A DNA stretch of 64,000 bases from Chamaecyparis obtusa (GCA_027943335.1 BSBK01005146.1:1182001-1246000); one strand, 5' to 3'; positions 1-11,225 are shown, counted from the first letter of the stretch. The notes: generated by a model not told the origin, from the letters alone. Made by a program: numbers and translations.

Positions 1-608
1 TCTATTCAAGCCATTGCTCCTATTAAAGTGTTAGCAATGACTTTAACATGGGGGAATATGCTCTACTCACTTGTTGCACACATGCACTTTCATGATACAT
101 ATATTTTTCAAGGCACTTCTCTCCCTTTATGGATTAGTAACTAATCCTTAAAGCATAGATTTTTATTTTTTTAGGATCTCTTGATCCCTCTAGTTTCAAA
201 ATTTTGATCCCTTAAGGTTGAAGGTGTCCTTAAGACTGGATCTCTCTTTTTCTTTTGGTTTTACTCTTGTGGAACATAATATTCTTGAGGGTGAATCTTT
301 TATGGGTTGAATAGTGAGTAGCCACATTCACTAGGTGGTTCAATTCCATTTTTCTAGTTGCATTGTTTCCTTGTGTGATTCACAATGGGACATAAGTTCT
401 CATTGGGTGAGGTAATCACACCCTCTCTCTCTTTCTCTTTTCTAGAGATGTCTCTCTTATTGTGATCTTGGAGTTGACAAAGACTTGAGTCCTTGGGGGC
501 TTGAGGTTTCCTTTGTCCCTTTGATTTCAATAAGATTATCTTTTCATTTTGATCTCCTTTACCAAGAGTTTGCATCGAGTCCATACTCTTGCTAAAGTGG
601 GGGCTAAA
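1..608 (+). other. 3' untranslated tail of a + strand LTR retrotransposon
   Basis: No convincing coding sequence; the one minus strand ORF here (354-638) has no family features. The stretch ends in a purine-rich run (aaagtgggggctaaa, 594-608) directly before a TG dinucleotide, the arrangement expected of a polypurine tract before a 3' LTR. I infer the 3' end of an element whose body lies outside the window. Confidence 0.4.
594..608 (+). other. Putative polypurine tract
   Basis: The purine-rich aaagtgggggctaaa abuts TGTATCATC at 609. A polypurine tract primes plus-strand DNA synthesis in LTR elements. Assignment rests on position and composition only. Confidence 0.4.
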
Positions 609-805
609 TGTATCATCAAAAAATGGAAGCACTTCCATTTAGGATAGGTTTAGCCCTCTGAGTAAGTGGTTTGGGGTCATGTAAAGTGCCTTGAATGGGT
701 CTTTGACTAGATCTAGCTTTTTCCCCCTATTCTGCTTCTCTCTCCACCTATTTCCAGCCTTTTTCTGGCACTTGGTCCTGAGAAACTGAGATCTGTGACC
801 TCAAG

Positions 806-867
806 GTCAAGGTCGACCTTGACTTCTACCTAGGTCAAATTTGACCTCAATTTTGACCTAGGTCAAA
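806..867. promoter_or_regulatory. Cluster of three perfect palindromes made of TTGACC/GGTCAA half-sites
   Basis: GTCAAGGTCGACCTTGAC (806-823), AGGTCAAATTTGACCT (832-847) and TTTGACCTAGGTCAAA (852-867) are perfect palindromes sharing the TTGAC core. TTGAC(C/T) is the core of the plant W-box bound by WRKY factors. The cluster lies about 225-285 bp upstream of the TATA box, so it could be a U3 enhancer; that role is inferred. Confidence 0.5.
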
Positions 868-1090
868 TTCAACCTTGACCCTGACCTTGGGTCCAAAATT
901 TAGATTTTGGAGGTTTCAGGATGTCTAGCATTGGAAAGTTTTATTTCCCACTTCCGGGTCAGCTGTTTTGGATTTTAGAATAATAAACTCTTAAATTGTA
1001 TTTAATCTAGGTCCATTTTTAGGGGTTAAGGCTTAATTGGAATTTAATTCTCCTATTTCAGCCTCTCTAAAATTTTGTGCCCTAGATTAG

Positions 1091-1098
1091 TATAAAAG
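1091..1098 (+). promoter_or_regulatory. TATA box of the left LTR
   Basis: TATAAAAG followed within about 40 bp by a C/T-rich stretch (ctctttcattttcatatcc), as expected for a core promoter and start site in an LTR. Confidence 0.5.
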
Positions 1099-2214
1099 GA
1101 AGCCTTCCTCTTTCATTTTCATATCCATCTTTTCACATCCACACTTTTCATGAGCAAGAAATCTCTCAAGTGAAATCAAGAGATCAAACAAGTAAGAAGG
1201 AGAAGGAAAGCATTCAAGCCCTCAAGCATTCAAACATTCAAGTATTCATCAAGGAGATCCATTGATAGCCATTGAAGGATTCAATCTCTTTGGAGCCCTC
1301 TTGTTGAAGATTTCTCCTTTCATATTCATCCAAGCTTCCTCCTATTTCAAGATCCATTCAGGATCAGTGTTGAAGATCTAATGAAATTGATTTGAGACAT
1401 CCTACATACAATTCTACATTCATTTAAAGCATCCATACTTATGGATTCAAGGATTCAAATCCTCCATAAGGATTTCAACATAAGCAAGGGGAATAGTTCC
1501 ATTTACTTTGTTTATATATTGCAATTTCAATTATATTTCAAGGTTGATTCCAAACCAGGGTTTGACCAAGGAAAACCCCTCATCCAAACAACAAAACCCT
1601 ATTTCTTGTAGGTGCAAGTGCAGGACAAAGAATATCAGTGCACATTTGAGTACCCTTTTCAATAAACTTTCAAGATTCGCGAACAAAATTTTCATCAAAA
1701 CTGTGCAGGTCAATGATGACTTTTGGTGGTAAGATTGTACCTTGGGGTAAGATCTTACCTCGATCCTGAGTTCAAGGACTACCTTGCTCTGAAAGACATG
1801 AGGTTTCTAGGTTTTCTCTATTTCTATATTTCCAAGTCAGATCCGATTGCAGAATCTCCCGAAACTAAACATAGACATCAAAAAATAGCATTTTCCAGAT
1901 TTACCCTATCTTGAGGTTAGTATTTGTCTTCAATTCAATCAAGTTTTCAAATACACACTTTCTATAATGGGATATAATTTTTTCTCATTTCTTCATATTT
2001 TCCATAGATTGATTCATTTGTGCATTCATCACTTCCTTGTGGTTAATCAATTTGGATCTCCCCTTTGGGAATTAGGATTAAGAAGTAGATCCTATATTCC
2101 CCCACACACATCCAATACACTTTGATGCTTCTAATCCACTCATACACTTATATCAATTCAATACCTTACAAGAATGTAGTTGTATTGACAAGATGTAAGG
2201 TTAGAGAAAGCATG

Positions 2215-2808
2215 TATTTGATTCACAATTTGAGCCCAAAAACACCAAAGGAAGAAATTAAAGATGATGATTTGGTGAGATAAATAATACATGAAGAATT
2301 GGATCAGATTGAGAAAAATGAAACTTGGACTCTTGTGCTAAGGCTTGAAGATAAAAATGTGATCGGTACAAAATGGGTTTTTAGAAATATATTAAATGAG
2401 GATGGTGAAGTGATAAGAAACAAATCAAGACTTGTGTGTAAGGGTTATGCACAAGAAGAAGGTTTGGATTATGGTGAGACATTTTCTCTTGTAGCAAGAT
2501 TGGAAGGTGTCAAGATATTACTTCATTGTGCTACATTCAAGAAATTCAAAGTCTACCAAATAAATGTAAAATAACTATTCTTGAATGGAATTCTAGAGGA
2601 AGAGGTCTACATTGAGAAACTAGATGGATTTGCATTAACTTAGGACACAAACATGGTATGAAAACTTCAAAAAGAATTGTATTATATGAAGCAAGCCCCT
2701 AGATCATGGTATGAAATATTACACTCTTATCTCATTTGGATTGGTTTCAATAGGACTTCTGATGATTGTAATGTTTACTTAAATATTGAAGGTGAAAATA
2801 TATTAATT
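2215..2808 (+). pseudogene. Copia-A reverse transcriptase, N-terminal part
   Basis: The longest open piece (2299-2574) reads as the copia reverse transcriptase start: [38 protein letters not shown]. An in-frame stop at 2572-2574 falls where copia proteins read VKSAFLNG. The frame continues as [13 protein letters not shown] with further stops to 2808, where the LINE-type insertion begins. In the live family this enzyme copies element RNA into DNA inside virus-like particles. This copy is dead. Confidence 0.8.
2791..2808 (+). repeat. 18 bp target-site duplication, left copy
   Basis: GGTGAAAATATATTAATT, repeated exactly at 4294-4311. The copia reading frame before the left copy resumes at the right copy. 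Confidence 0.85.
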
Positions 2809-4293
2809 ATTCTAATTACATAAAAATAGGTTTTGAAAGGACCCAAAACCTTTTACATCAAGATTACAAGATAGGCATTAAAGTACCAATAGAAACAGTG
2901 CAACAACACCAAAAAGAGATACAAAAAATGAGCAAGTCCTTAATAGAAAGACAATGGAAAAAAGGATAGAAAAAAGATAGTATGACAACAACCAGCTAGC
3001 TAAATACACTTCATAAGATCAGCCACCTATTCGGGCAGCATCTACATGTTAGTAGAGGAAACTTTGAGTTCCTCGATGTCTTTGTTCTTATTGTCCTCTA
3101 TCTTTTTGAACCTTGATCTAGTTCTCTTGCTAGGTCCATGATCCTCCTTGACCTCTATGATCATCTGCTCCCCTTTCCCTTGATCCATTATGTCCACCAG
3201 GATCTTGACATGCTCAGTCAAAGCCTTAAGAATGGCAAAGCTCTGCTCCATAATATTACCAACTATCTTCTCTAGCTTCTCAACTCTATTTTCCATAATG
3301 TTGATTCTCTTTTTCATCACCTCTCCCTCTTCAATTCTCTCCTCCATAGTAATGATTCTGTCATTAAAGGAAGAAAGCCCCTCAGCCCTACCAATAGTCT
3401 CCTTTAGCTCATCAATACATTGACCCATGGTCTTCTCCCCAGATTCATTTTACCAAGAATCTCATTCTCCTTTTGAAGCTGATGAATATGAGATTTCATA
3501 ATAGTGATGTCATTTTTCATGGTGCTAAGGTTAATAAGGAACGCTAGACACCCCATATTTTCAAACTCCTTATTTGCACCCACTGCCTCCTCCTTGGAGC
3601 TCTCCACCCTATCCCTTTTATCAGCCTGGCCATCCTTCTCAATGTTGGCCACATCCTGGGCACAATCTTGTAGAATATTTTCATCAACCAAAACATTTTG
3701 GTCCAACCCAACACTTTCCTCCTAAATACGGTCCTTCTCCACCTACTTTTCTTGTTTATCTTGGCTATTCCCCTGAGAGGTACAGCCTTCATCAAAGGAA
3801 ATGACTACCCTCTTATCCCTTTTCTTAGTCCCATTTTTTTTCTCTGGTATGCTTCCCTATGGACTCCATTTTGTTTTTACCCTTCTTCACACTTTCCTCC
3901 CTACTATCCTCTTCCTCCATATCCATATCAGTAATCAGATCCTCCATCTTGATCTTCTTCTTTTTTCTTTTGGGCATAGACTCTTGATTCTTGAGGTTTT
4001 TTTAGTTTCCTCAGAGTCACTCTCATCATCTTCAGTATCCTCCATGAAGGGTTCCTTTGATTCTTTACCATCTGTATCATAGTCTTTGAGGCCCTTCTGA
4101 TTTAGTCATGACCTCTCAACCTTTTTAAACTTAAGAACCTCATAAATGAGGACCATCAGCCCATCATGACAAGTGTGGTCACCATCAGGATCCCTCTGCC
4201 AAATGAGAATAGTAGCATTTAGATAGCTCAAAAGATAAAAGGGGAAATTAACCTTAACCCCATGTCTAAAATGATTTAGCAGAATCAGATGGT
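2809..4293 (-). mobile_element. LINE-type or LINE-mobilised insertion in Copia-A
   Basis: About 1.5 kb of unrelated DNA bounded by an exact 18 bp duplication and splitting the copia polymerase. Duplications of this length are typical of target-primed (LINE) insertion; LTR elements give about 5 bp. The coding sense is minus. No reverse transcriptase and no clear poly(A) is visible, so it may be a 5'-truncated LINE carrying its first ORF, or a non-autonomous or captured sequence moved by LINE machinery. The insertion mechanism is an inference from the duplication. Confidence 0.6.
3042..4280 (-). pseudogene. Unknown lysine/glutamate-rich coiled-coil protein, broken
   Basis: I do not recognise the family. 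Read on the minus strand in several frames, it starts with a hydrophobic segment near 4250-4130 (NFPFYLLSYLNATILIW, then HDGLMVLIYEV). A charged, lysine-rich tract follows (KRKKKKIKMEDLI, about 3985-3900). A heptad-like coiled coil then spans about 3700-3040 (MKSHIHQLQKENEIL and MENRVEKLEKIVGNIM). Frameshifts and stops separate the pieces. A charged coiled coil would suit a LINE ORF1-like RNA-binding protein, but no zinc knuckle or RNA-recognition motif is seen, so function is left open. Confidence 0.45.
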
Positions 4294-4311
4294 GGTGAAA
4301 ATATATTAATT
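4294..4311 (+). repeat. 18 bp target-site duplication, right copy
   Basis: Exact copy of 2791-2808. Copia coding resumes directly after it with VEVFIDDIIFGG. Confidence 0.85.
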
Positions 4312-5240
4312 GTTGAAGTCTTTATTGATGACATAATTTTTGGTGGTAATGATGAAATGAGTATGTCTTTTTCTCATGCGATGAAGAAATAATTTGAAAT
4401 GTCAATGATAGGGGAAATAAAAATCTTCATATTATTGTAGGTATCACAATTGGATAATGTAATATACATATATCAATTTAGATATGTGAAGGAGGTGTTG
4501 AAGACTCTTAGCATGGAAGATTTTAAAATGGTTGGTACCCCTATGATTACAAGTTGTAAACTATCTAAGGATAATGAATCTATGTCTATTGATGCCACTT
4601 TATATAGGTCCATAATCAGAAATCTATACTATGTTGTACATAGCAAAATAGATATTGAAAAAGTAGTTTGTATAGTTGCAAGGTTTCACTCAAACCCAAA
4701 GGAGCCACACATGGTTGAAATGAAGAGGATATTTAGATTTCTAAAAGGCACGATGGATTATGGATTATGGTATGATCATGAAGGTGATTTTTTGTTAATT
4801 TTTTTTACTGATGTTGATTGGGCTGGTAATGTAGATGACCAAAAGAGAACAAGTGGTGGTGCATTCTTTCTAGGTGGCAGGCTTGTGTCTTGGACATGAA
4901 AGAAATAGAATTACATATCTCAACCTATAGTTGAAGTGGAATATGAGGTAGAAGCCATTAAATGCACACATATATCTTGGATGAAGAAAATCCTTGAAGG
5001 GATCAAGGAGAAGGTAATTGAACCAGTGATAATACTAGTGATATAAAAATTTACAAGAACCTGGTTATGCACTCAAAGACCAAGAACATTGTTATTAAGT
5101 ATCATTTGTTGAGAGAATGGGTGCAAGAGAAAGTGGTGAGGTTGGATTACATTCCAACTAAAGAGAACATTGCATATATATTTACGAAACCACTTCCTAA
5201 GGACACTTTGAGTACCTTAGAGGTAAGTTTGGGGTCATGC
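4312..5240 (+). pseudogene. Copia-A reverse transcriptase C-terminal part and RNase H
   Basis: Starts with the catalytic FIDDIIFGG box (copia form of YVDD) at about 4320-4350. The fingers-to-connection region follows in the open piece 4450-4899 (GTPMITSCKLSKDNES, then the RNase H start FTDVDWAGNVDDQKRTSGG). After a stop at 4897-4899 the RNase H end can be followed in shifted frames to about 5230 (MHSKTKNIVIKYHLLRE, YIPTKENIAYIFTKPLPKD). Stops and frameshifts make it non-functional. Confidence 0.8.
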
Positions 5241-5586
5241 CCCTAACTAAGAATTAAGATGCAAGTGTTGCATCAATCTAGTGCGTATTAATATTTTTTT
5301 TTTAGTGGATTGATGAAAGGGGACTAATCCTTAGCGGGGGAAGTCAAATAGATGAAGTCTTGAGCATCATGGTGCCTTTGTAATTATTGTCAAAGGGGAA
5401 GAAGAACTATGATGATGATTACAAAGTAAGGAGGAGAATAGAAAAATAGAAAAAGGGGAGAGAAGTTGATGAGAAGCTTTGTGTGTTTCCACCTGATGAA
5501 GACAAAGACAAAGTGTTTTGGTTCAAGAACATGTTTGGATGTTTGGTATTGCTTGGCTTGTTGTCATCAATGCCAAAGGGGGAGAT
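5241..5586 (+). other. Copia-A 3' untranslated region and polypurine tract
   Basis: Non-coding stretch ending in the purine tract ccaaagggggagat (5573-5586). Segments such as aaggggactaatccttag recur in Copia-F near 60640, so it is family-specific untranslated sequence. The small ORF at 5483-5722 runs through the tract into the LTR and is not taken as a gene. Confidence 0.7.
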
Positions 5587-5966
5587 TGTTGGCATAACCA
5601 ATGTAGATGAGGTGAGTAATTATGTTGATAGTTTGATGATGTGTTTTGTCAATTATGTTGTTCCCATTGATGTCAACTTAGGTGTTCTTGGTTTATTATA
5701 TTCTTGGTGTACCAAGTTATGATGTAAAAGATTCATTGAGAGCTATGCTATGAATTTTGGTGTGTGATTTAGAACATAGGCTTTAGAGGTGTGTATATGA
5801 TATATCTATGATCACATATGTTTATGATGAGCTTTATGCAAGTTATAGTCAGTGTGGTGAAACAATGAATTATTTTAGTAGTAAAGGAAAAGAGAAGAAA
5901 GATTTGACCAGTATGTCACATAGGAATGGAATCAAGTGTTTTCATCAGAGGTGTGTGATCTTGATG
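5587..5966 (+). repeat. Copia-A 3' LTR, left part
   Basis: Starts TGTTGGCATAACC directly after the polypurine tract and matches the start of the Copia-F LTR at 60907 (TGTTGGCATAACT; shared ttgatgtcaactta). It stops at 5966 where Gypsy-A begins. The missing right part is best matched at about 59296-60308. Confidence 0.8.
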
Positions 5967-6623
5967 TGATGCAAGGGAGGATGGGGAGAGGGGCCAAAGC
6001 CACACCCTAAATAGATCCACCTTGCAGAGATCACATGTGGAAGAAACAACACACAAAAGTGAGAGAGAGAATATAGAACACTTCATATATTAGCTTCAAT
6101 TTGATTCATACATGTCAGGATGTAATGCCTTCCCAGTCTAGGAAAGATATTACAATCAAGTACAAAAGTCCTCCAACATGCGAGGATCTACCAATAATCT
6201 CTAATTCTTCTAGCTTCTATCTTCTGACTGAACTAACTCCTAAACTCTAACCAAATAACTACATTATATACAAGAGGCTACTAAACAAGTCAACCTTCAG
6301 ATCTACCATCAATAGAAGGAATGACCAGATATAGGTCCACATGCTTCCCAATGATAGATACCATCATTAAATCTACAACCATAATTAATGGTAGGAGTCA
6401 GCCTCAATAGAAATCCAAAATAAACAACTTGGTAAGAAAAGATAACTGAGTGCTAGACAAGCATCACCAAGTGCTAGAGAGATAACTGACCAACACTGGT
6501 AAACAAAGGAAACCGAGCAACACCGAACCAACTTGGTCAAAGAAGGAATCGAGCAACATAGGAAAACACAAACATGTTTTTGGTGACATAGGATTGCCAA
6601 GGACCTGAGATGCTCTTGCATCA
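5967..6623 (-). repeat. Gypsy-A 3' LTR
   Basis: Begins TGATGCAAG and ends CTTGCATCA, which are perfect terminal inverts. It aligns along its length with 11243-11894 and with the solo LTR at 52007-52687. The purine tract expected at its inner edge is degenerate. Confidence 0.88.
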
Positions 6624-6660
6624 GACACCTAGGGTTATTTTAAAATGATTCTCTAAATCA

Positions 6661-6850
6661 TGAAGTAGGTAGTATCCAAGTTGCATCCAAATCAGATTAT
6701 GAAATCCATGAACTATCTTCAATTAGTCTATTCTTCCACTTTACTAGATATTCCATATACTATTTTCCTCTTGTACTTCTGCCAATTCTTTGTTCCAAAA
6801 TCTACTCAACTTCTTCTATCTATTTCTTAGGATAATCACTTGGTACTATC
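6661..6850 (-). pseudogene. Gypsy-A chromodomain, C-terminal to integrase
   Basis: Reading on past the stop that ends the integrase piece at about 6850, the minus strand gives VPSDYPKK, ILEQRIGRSTRGK, YMEYLVKWKNRLIEDSSWI and SDLDATWI. EYLVKWK followed by EDSSWI is the aromatic-cage region of a chromodomain. In chromoviruses this domain reads histone marks and steers integration toward particular chromatin. At least four in-frame stops interrupt it here. Confidence 0.75.
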
Positions 6851-8140
6851 ATTTATTCATCTAAATCATGGTACTCATATAAATCATAAATGTTGAATAT
6901 AGGTGATATATCCATGTCATCAGGTAACTCAATCTCATATGCATTTCCACTATCAAATTTCTTCATAATCTTGCAAGGTCCAAACTTCTTCATCTTCAGC
7001 TTCCCATATGTTCCAACAGAAAGTCTGTCTTTCTTCAAATGAACCATTACTTCATCACTGACTACAAAAGTCTTATGTCTTCTTGATCTATCATCTCTTT
7101 CTTCGTATTCTAGTTACTTTTCTCCAACTTATGTTTCACATCTTCATCCAATGTCTTCATGTACTCAACAAACTTTACTCCTTCAGCACTTCTCTTTCTT
7201 TCATCAACAATATCCCTTAAATCTGATATACCTCTCAGTTGTATTCTATTTACAATCTCAAAGGGTGTTTTTCCAGTACTCCTATTTACTGAATTATTGT
7301 ATGCAAACTCTACTTGTGCCAACATAGAATCCCAATTACTCAGTGTGTCTCCAACTAAACATCTCAAAAGATTACCCAAGCTTCTATTCACAACTTCTGT
7401 CTGTCCATCGGTCTGTGGGTGAAATGTAGAAGTATATTTCAACTTGGTGCCAAACTTTCTCCAAAGGGTCTTCTAAAAGTATCCAACAAATTTACTATCT
7501 CAATCAGAGATAATACTCCTCGGTAATCCATGCAATTTGATAATTTCCTTAAAGAAAATATCTTCTATATGTACTATATCTAATGTCTTTCTACAAGGTA
7601 TAAAATGTACCATTTTAGAAAATCTATCCACAACAACAAATATAGAATCATTACCTCTTATTGTCTTTGGTAAGCCAAGAACAAAATCCATACTGATGTC
7701 AATCCAAGGTTTCTCAGGAACAGAAATAGGTGTATACAATCCAATATTCTAACTTACTCCTTTTGTAACCTTACAAATTTCACAACTTTTCACAAATTTT
7801 TGAACATCTTAATACAACTATGGCCAAAATTATTTCACCTTAAGCAAATTCAATGTTTTATCAACACCAAAATATCCAGCCAAACCACTACTATGTTTCT
7901 CTTTTATCAAATTAGTTCTCATAGATCCTCTCAGTATACATAATTGAATACCTTTAAACAACATACCTCCTTGAATAAAATATTCTTCCCATTTAGTACT
8001 TGGTTGATCTTGAATAGGTGATCTACACTTTCTCCATGACTCATAAAAATTAGGATCAAATTCATAAGAATCTCTCATGTCATCAAAGCCAAGAACTTTA
8101 ATTTTCATCTCGGTCATCAAATATCTTCTTCTACTCAATG
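6851..8140 (-). pseudogene. Gypsy-A integrase
   Basis: Pieces from the N-terminal zinc region (7830-8138, with SGLAGYFGVDKTLNLL), the catalytic core (7500-7739, with [14 protein letters not shown] holding the first Asp and GLPRSIISD reaching the second; then 7110-7442, with HPQTDGQTEVVNRSLGN holding the Glu) and the C-terminal part (6853-7047, ending [17 protein letters not shown]). A frameshift separates core from C-terminus and several stops intervene. In live copies it inserts the cDNA into the genome. Confidence 0.85.
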
Positions 8141-8159
8141 CATCAGCAACTCAGTTAGT

Positions 8160-8700
8160 GACTCCACTCTTATACTTTATCACAAATGTATAACTCTACA
8201 AATACTCAACCCATTTCATGTCTCTGATTCAACTTATTTTGACTACCCAAATACTATAAAGCCTTATGATCAGTATACAACACAAATTCACTCAGTATTA
8301 AATAATGTATCCATTTCTTTAGTGCTTGAACAATAGCATAGAATTCTTGAGCACACATATAATATTCCCTTTTTTCATCATTCAACTTTTCACTAAAGAA
8401 AGAAATAGGTTTACCTTCTTGACTCAATACAGCTCCTATTGCACTTCCACTTGCATCACATTCCACTTGAAATACCTTATTGAAATCAAGCAATGCCAAA
8501 ATAGGCAATTCAACAACCTTCTTCTTAAGAGTCTCAAAACTTTTATCAGCTCCATGTGTCCACTTGAATTCTCTTTTATCTCCTCTCATAGTCTCATTCA
8601 TAGCATTACAAATTGAACTAAAATTCCTAATGAACTTTCGGTAAAAACTTGCCAAACCATGAAATGATCTTACCTCACTAGCATTCTCAGGTGTAGGTCA
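8160..8700 (-). pseudogene. Gypsy-A RNase H
   Basis: The open piece 8254-8655 begins with the reverse-transcriptase connection (MASFYRKFIRNFSSI) and continues into RNase H with VECDASGSAIGAVLSQ (first catalytic Asp) and LYTDHKAL. It degrades the RNA strand of the hybrid. It sits in a different frame from the upstream reverse transcriptase piece, so a frameshift lies near 8700. Confidence 0.82.
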
Positions 8701-9300
8701 ATTCAAAATAGCTTCAACCTTTTCAGGATCCATTTTCAAACCATCAGCTGAAATAAAAAATCCCAAATACACAATCTCCTCTTTCATGAATGAACACTTT
8801 TTTTAGATTTATGAGAAAATTTTCTTCTTTCAGTCTCTGCAATACTTGTTTAACATGCAACAAATTTTTTTCTTTGGTCTTACTGAATATCAGAATGTCA
8901 TCAAGGTATACAATCACAAATTTACCCAAGAATTTCTTCAAAACTTTATTCATCAATCTCATAAAAGTACTCAGTGCATTAGTTAAAGCAAAAGGCATAA
9001 CCAACCACTCATACAAACCTTCTTTTGTCTTAAAAGAATTCTTCCACACATCACCTTCTCTAATTCTAATCTAATGATACCCACTTTTCAAATCAATTTT
9101 GTTAAAATACTTTGCTCCTGTCAAACTATCCATTATGTCACCTATTCTCGGTATAGGAAACCTATATTTCACTATTATCTTGTTGATTTCTCTCGAATCA
9201 GTACACATTCACCATTCTCCATTCTTCTTAGGTACCAATATAGAAGGTACTACCTAGGGACTCAAACTTTCTCTGATCAAACCTTTCTGTAAAAAGTCTA
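8700..9300 (-). pseudogene. Gypsy-A reverse transcriptase
   Basis: Reading in from about 9250 the minus strand shows the palm region ([19 protein letters not shown]), then [17 protein letters not shown] and the catalytic YLDDILIF in the piece 8744-9049. Stops break the frame near 9073 and 9246. Order and spacing are normal for Ty3/gypsy. Confidence 0.85.
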
Positions 9301-10100
9301 GAATTTTTCGGTTCAATTCCTGATTGTCGGTAGGTGTCAACCAATGTGGTGCCTTATTCAGTAAACTAGCTCTAGGGATTAGATCCATACAATGATCAAT
9401 TCTTCTCTTCGGTGGAAAACCATCAGGTACATTATCAGAAATACTCTCACTATACTCGGTGAGTAACTTATCAATCTTCTCAGGTATACTATCCTTTGTT
9501 TTCTTACTCAGTTTGTTAGGAATCACAGTAAAACATACATTATTCTTCTTCAAATGCTTAACAAACTTTCTTCCTTCCATCAAGCAAATTTTCATAGATG
9601 TACAAACATTACTAATAAGTTCTTCCATCAAAGTTAACAAGATTTTTCTTCTTCCATAAGCCCAAATAGTATATTTATGCAATCTCCCATCATATATAGC
9701 ATGTCTATCATATTGCCAAGGTCTACCCAACAAAATATGACATTAATCCATATGCATGATATCAAATAACACCTTATCATAGTACTTTCCAATTTTCAAA
9801 TTCACATAACATTGTTCACTTACCAAGAGTGTATGCTCATCTTTGATCCATGAAATCTAATAGGGCTTTGGATGTTCCAACCTTTTCAACTACAACTTTG
9901 TGACCATTTCCTCAAATGCTAGATTCTCCAAGCTGCCCCTGTCAATGATTACCTTCCAAACTTTGTCAAAAACTCTACATCTGGTCTTGAACAAAATTTT
10001 CCTTACCAGATCTTCCTTATTACTTTCTCTCCAAATTTCTCTCCTCACCATCAAGTTATTTTTCTTCTCAGGTTCATTTGGTGACTCTTCCATCGCCAAA
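9300..10100 (-). pseudogene. Gypsy-A protease and linker
   Basis: The protease start reads VWKVIIDRGSLENLAFEEMV near 9955-9900. The aspartic protease triad D-S/T-G is here D-R-G (about 9936-9943), so the catalytic motif is damaged. LGRPWQYDRHAIYDG, a typical gypsy protease end, follows at about 9733, then the linker PDGFPPKRRIDHCMDLIPRAS that leads into reverse transcriptase. Confidence 0.75.
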
Positions 10101-10104
10101 GCAT

Positions 10105-11106
10105 TTATACTGTTATTGACCTTCTTAATTTCATGTGTACACTCAAATGATCTAGTCCTTCTTCTCCACAATTGTAACAAGTTCCTCGGAAACCACCTCT
10201 GTTATAACCACCTCGATAATTACTACCTTTACCTCTAGAGGAACTTTCACATTTCCACTCGGTCTTGCCTTTATCCAGATTTGTCTTTTTAGGTTTAGAT
10301 CTACTATTTTCACCATAATATCTACATCTTCCTCTAGGGAATCTACCACCTCTACCTCTTTGTCTTTTCTCATGTCTCTTGTTCAATTTCTCCTCAACTT
10401 TCAATGCAAATTGATAAGCCTCTTCAATGTTCTCCATTTTGACCAAACTGATTTCTTCTTGGATGGAAACTCTCAAACCATTCAGGTATCTACCAATTAT
10501 TTACACATTGTCTTCATCATATCCAAATCTTATATCTCATCTATAGAATTCCTCAGTATATTCCTTTACCAAGCTATCTTTCTGACTCAAACTTTGCATT
10601 CGCCTAACTAGGTTAATCTGATAATCACAAGGTAAAAATTTTCCTTTCAATTTATTCACCATTTTATTCCATACCTTGATTTTGTCTTTGCCTTTCCTCT
10701 TTCTATCCAACTACAGATGTTCCCACCACAAGGATGCATGACTCTTCAACTTTGTGCTTACAATTTTCACCTTGTTTTCCTTAAGTACATTCTCATATTC
10801 AAAGTACTTTTCCATCTCAGTGATCCAGTCCACCTATTCATCAAAATCCAATTTTCCACTATACTCATGAAGATTAAAGTGTGGTGTAGATTTCATATTT
10901 GTCAAAGCCTTCAATAATCTTTCCTCACCTTGATCCATCATTGGTGCAGGTTCTACATCACCTTGTTCTTCCTCGATTTCATCATCACTAACATTTTCAA
11001 GATGTCTTCATCTTATCTGGGTTGTTTCAATAGCTTCTAATCTAGAAGCAAGTTGTCTCAACATTTCTGCCAATCCTGGATCCACATCTCACCTCCCATG
11101 AACCAT
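10105..11106 (-). pseudogene. Gypsy-A Gag with zinc knuckle
   Basis: First Met codon is at 11106. Continuous Gag similarity on the minus strand includes DPGLAEMLRQLASRLEAIE, HASLWWEHL, KIKVWNKMVNKLKGKFLP and SLVKEYTEEFYR. A basic Arg/Gly-rich tract (about 10370-10190) and a zinc knuckle follow, CYNCGEEGLDHLSVHMK, with the Cys-Cys pair present but the remaining spacing altered. Gag packages element RNA in particles. Stops occur near 11080 and 11010 and in the middle. Confidence 0.8.
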
Positions 11107-11225
11107 CTTCAAACCCTCTACAACTATAGGTCAGATTGCAATCTTCTATCCCACAACAAATCAACTAGGGTTTGAGAAGAAGGAACCCTCAAACCTAGAT
11201 TTGCAAACCTGGATCTAGATATCAC

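Larger units (their letters stand above)
609..2110 (+). repeat. Putative 3' LTR of the leftmost element; right edge uncertain
   Basis: Begins TGTATCATC just after the polypurine tract. It contains a TATA box (1091-1098) followed by a C/T-rich leader, as in an LTR U3-R junction, and a palindromic TTGACC cluster in the presumed U3. No second copy exists in the window, so the right edge is a guess, taken near the cccacacaca run around 2108. Short ORFs at 1508-1914 show no domain and look like chance. Confidence 0.45.
2200..5966 (+). mobile_element. Copia-A: 5'-truncated Ty1/copia element (3' LTR cut by later insertions)
   Basis: Carries reverse transcriptase and RNase H of a Ty1/copia element, then a 3' untranslated region, polypurine tract and 3' LTR start. 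Gag, protease, integrase and 5' LTR are absent. A LINE-type insert splits the polymerase at 2809-4293. The 3' LTR (5587-5966) stops at Gypsy-A and probably continues at about 59296-60308. The RNase H end and 3' untranslated region resemble Copia-F at 60309-60906, so both belong to one family. Confidence 0.8.

Noticed and set aside
354..638. 94-codon minus strand ORF
   Set aside because: Runs antisense across a putative polypurine tract and LTR start; no domain or compositional sign of coding.
4450..4899. Separate small host gene
   Set aside because: It is the middle of the Copia-A polymerase, continuing before and after across stops.
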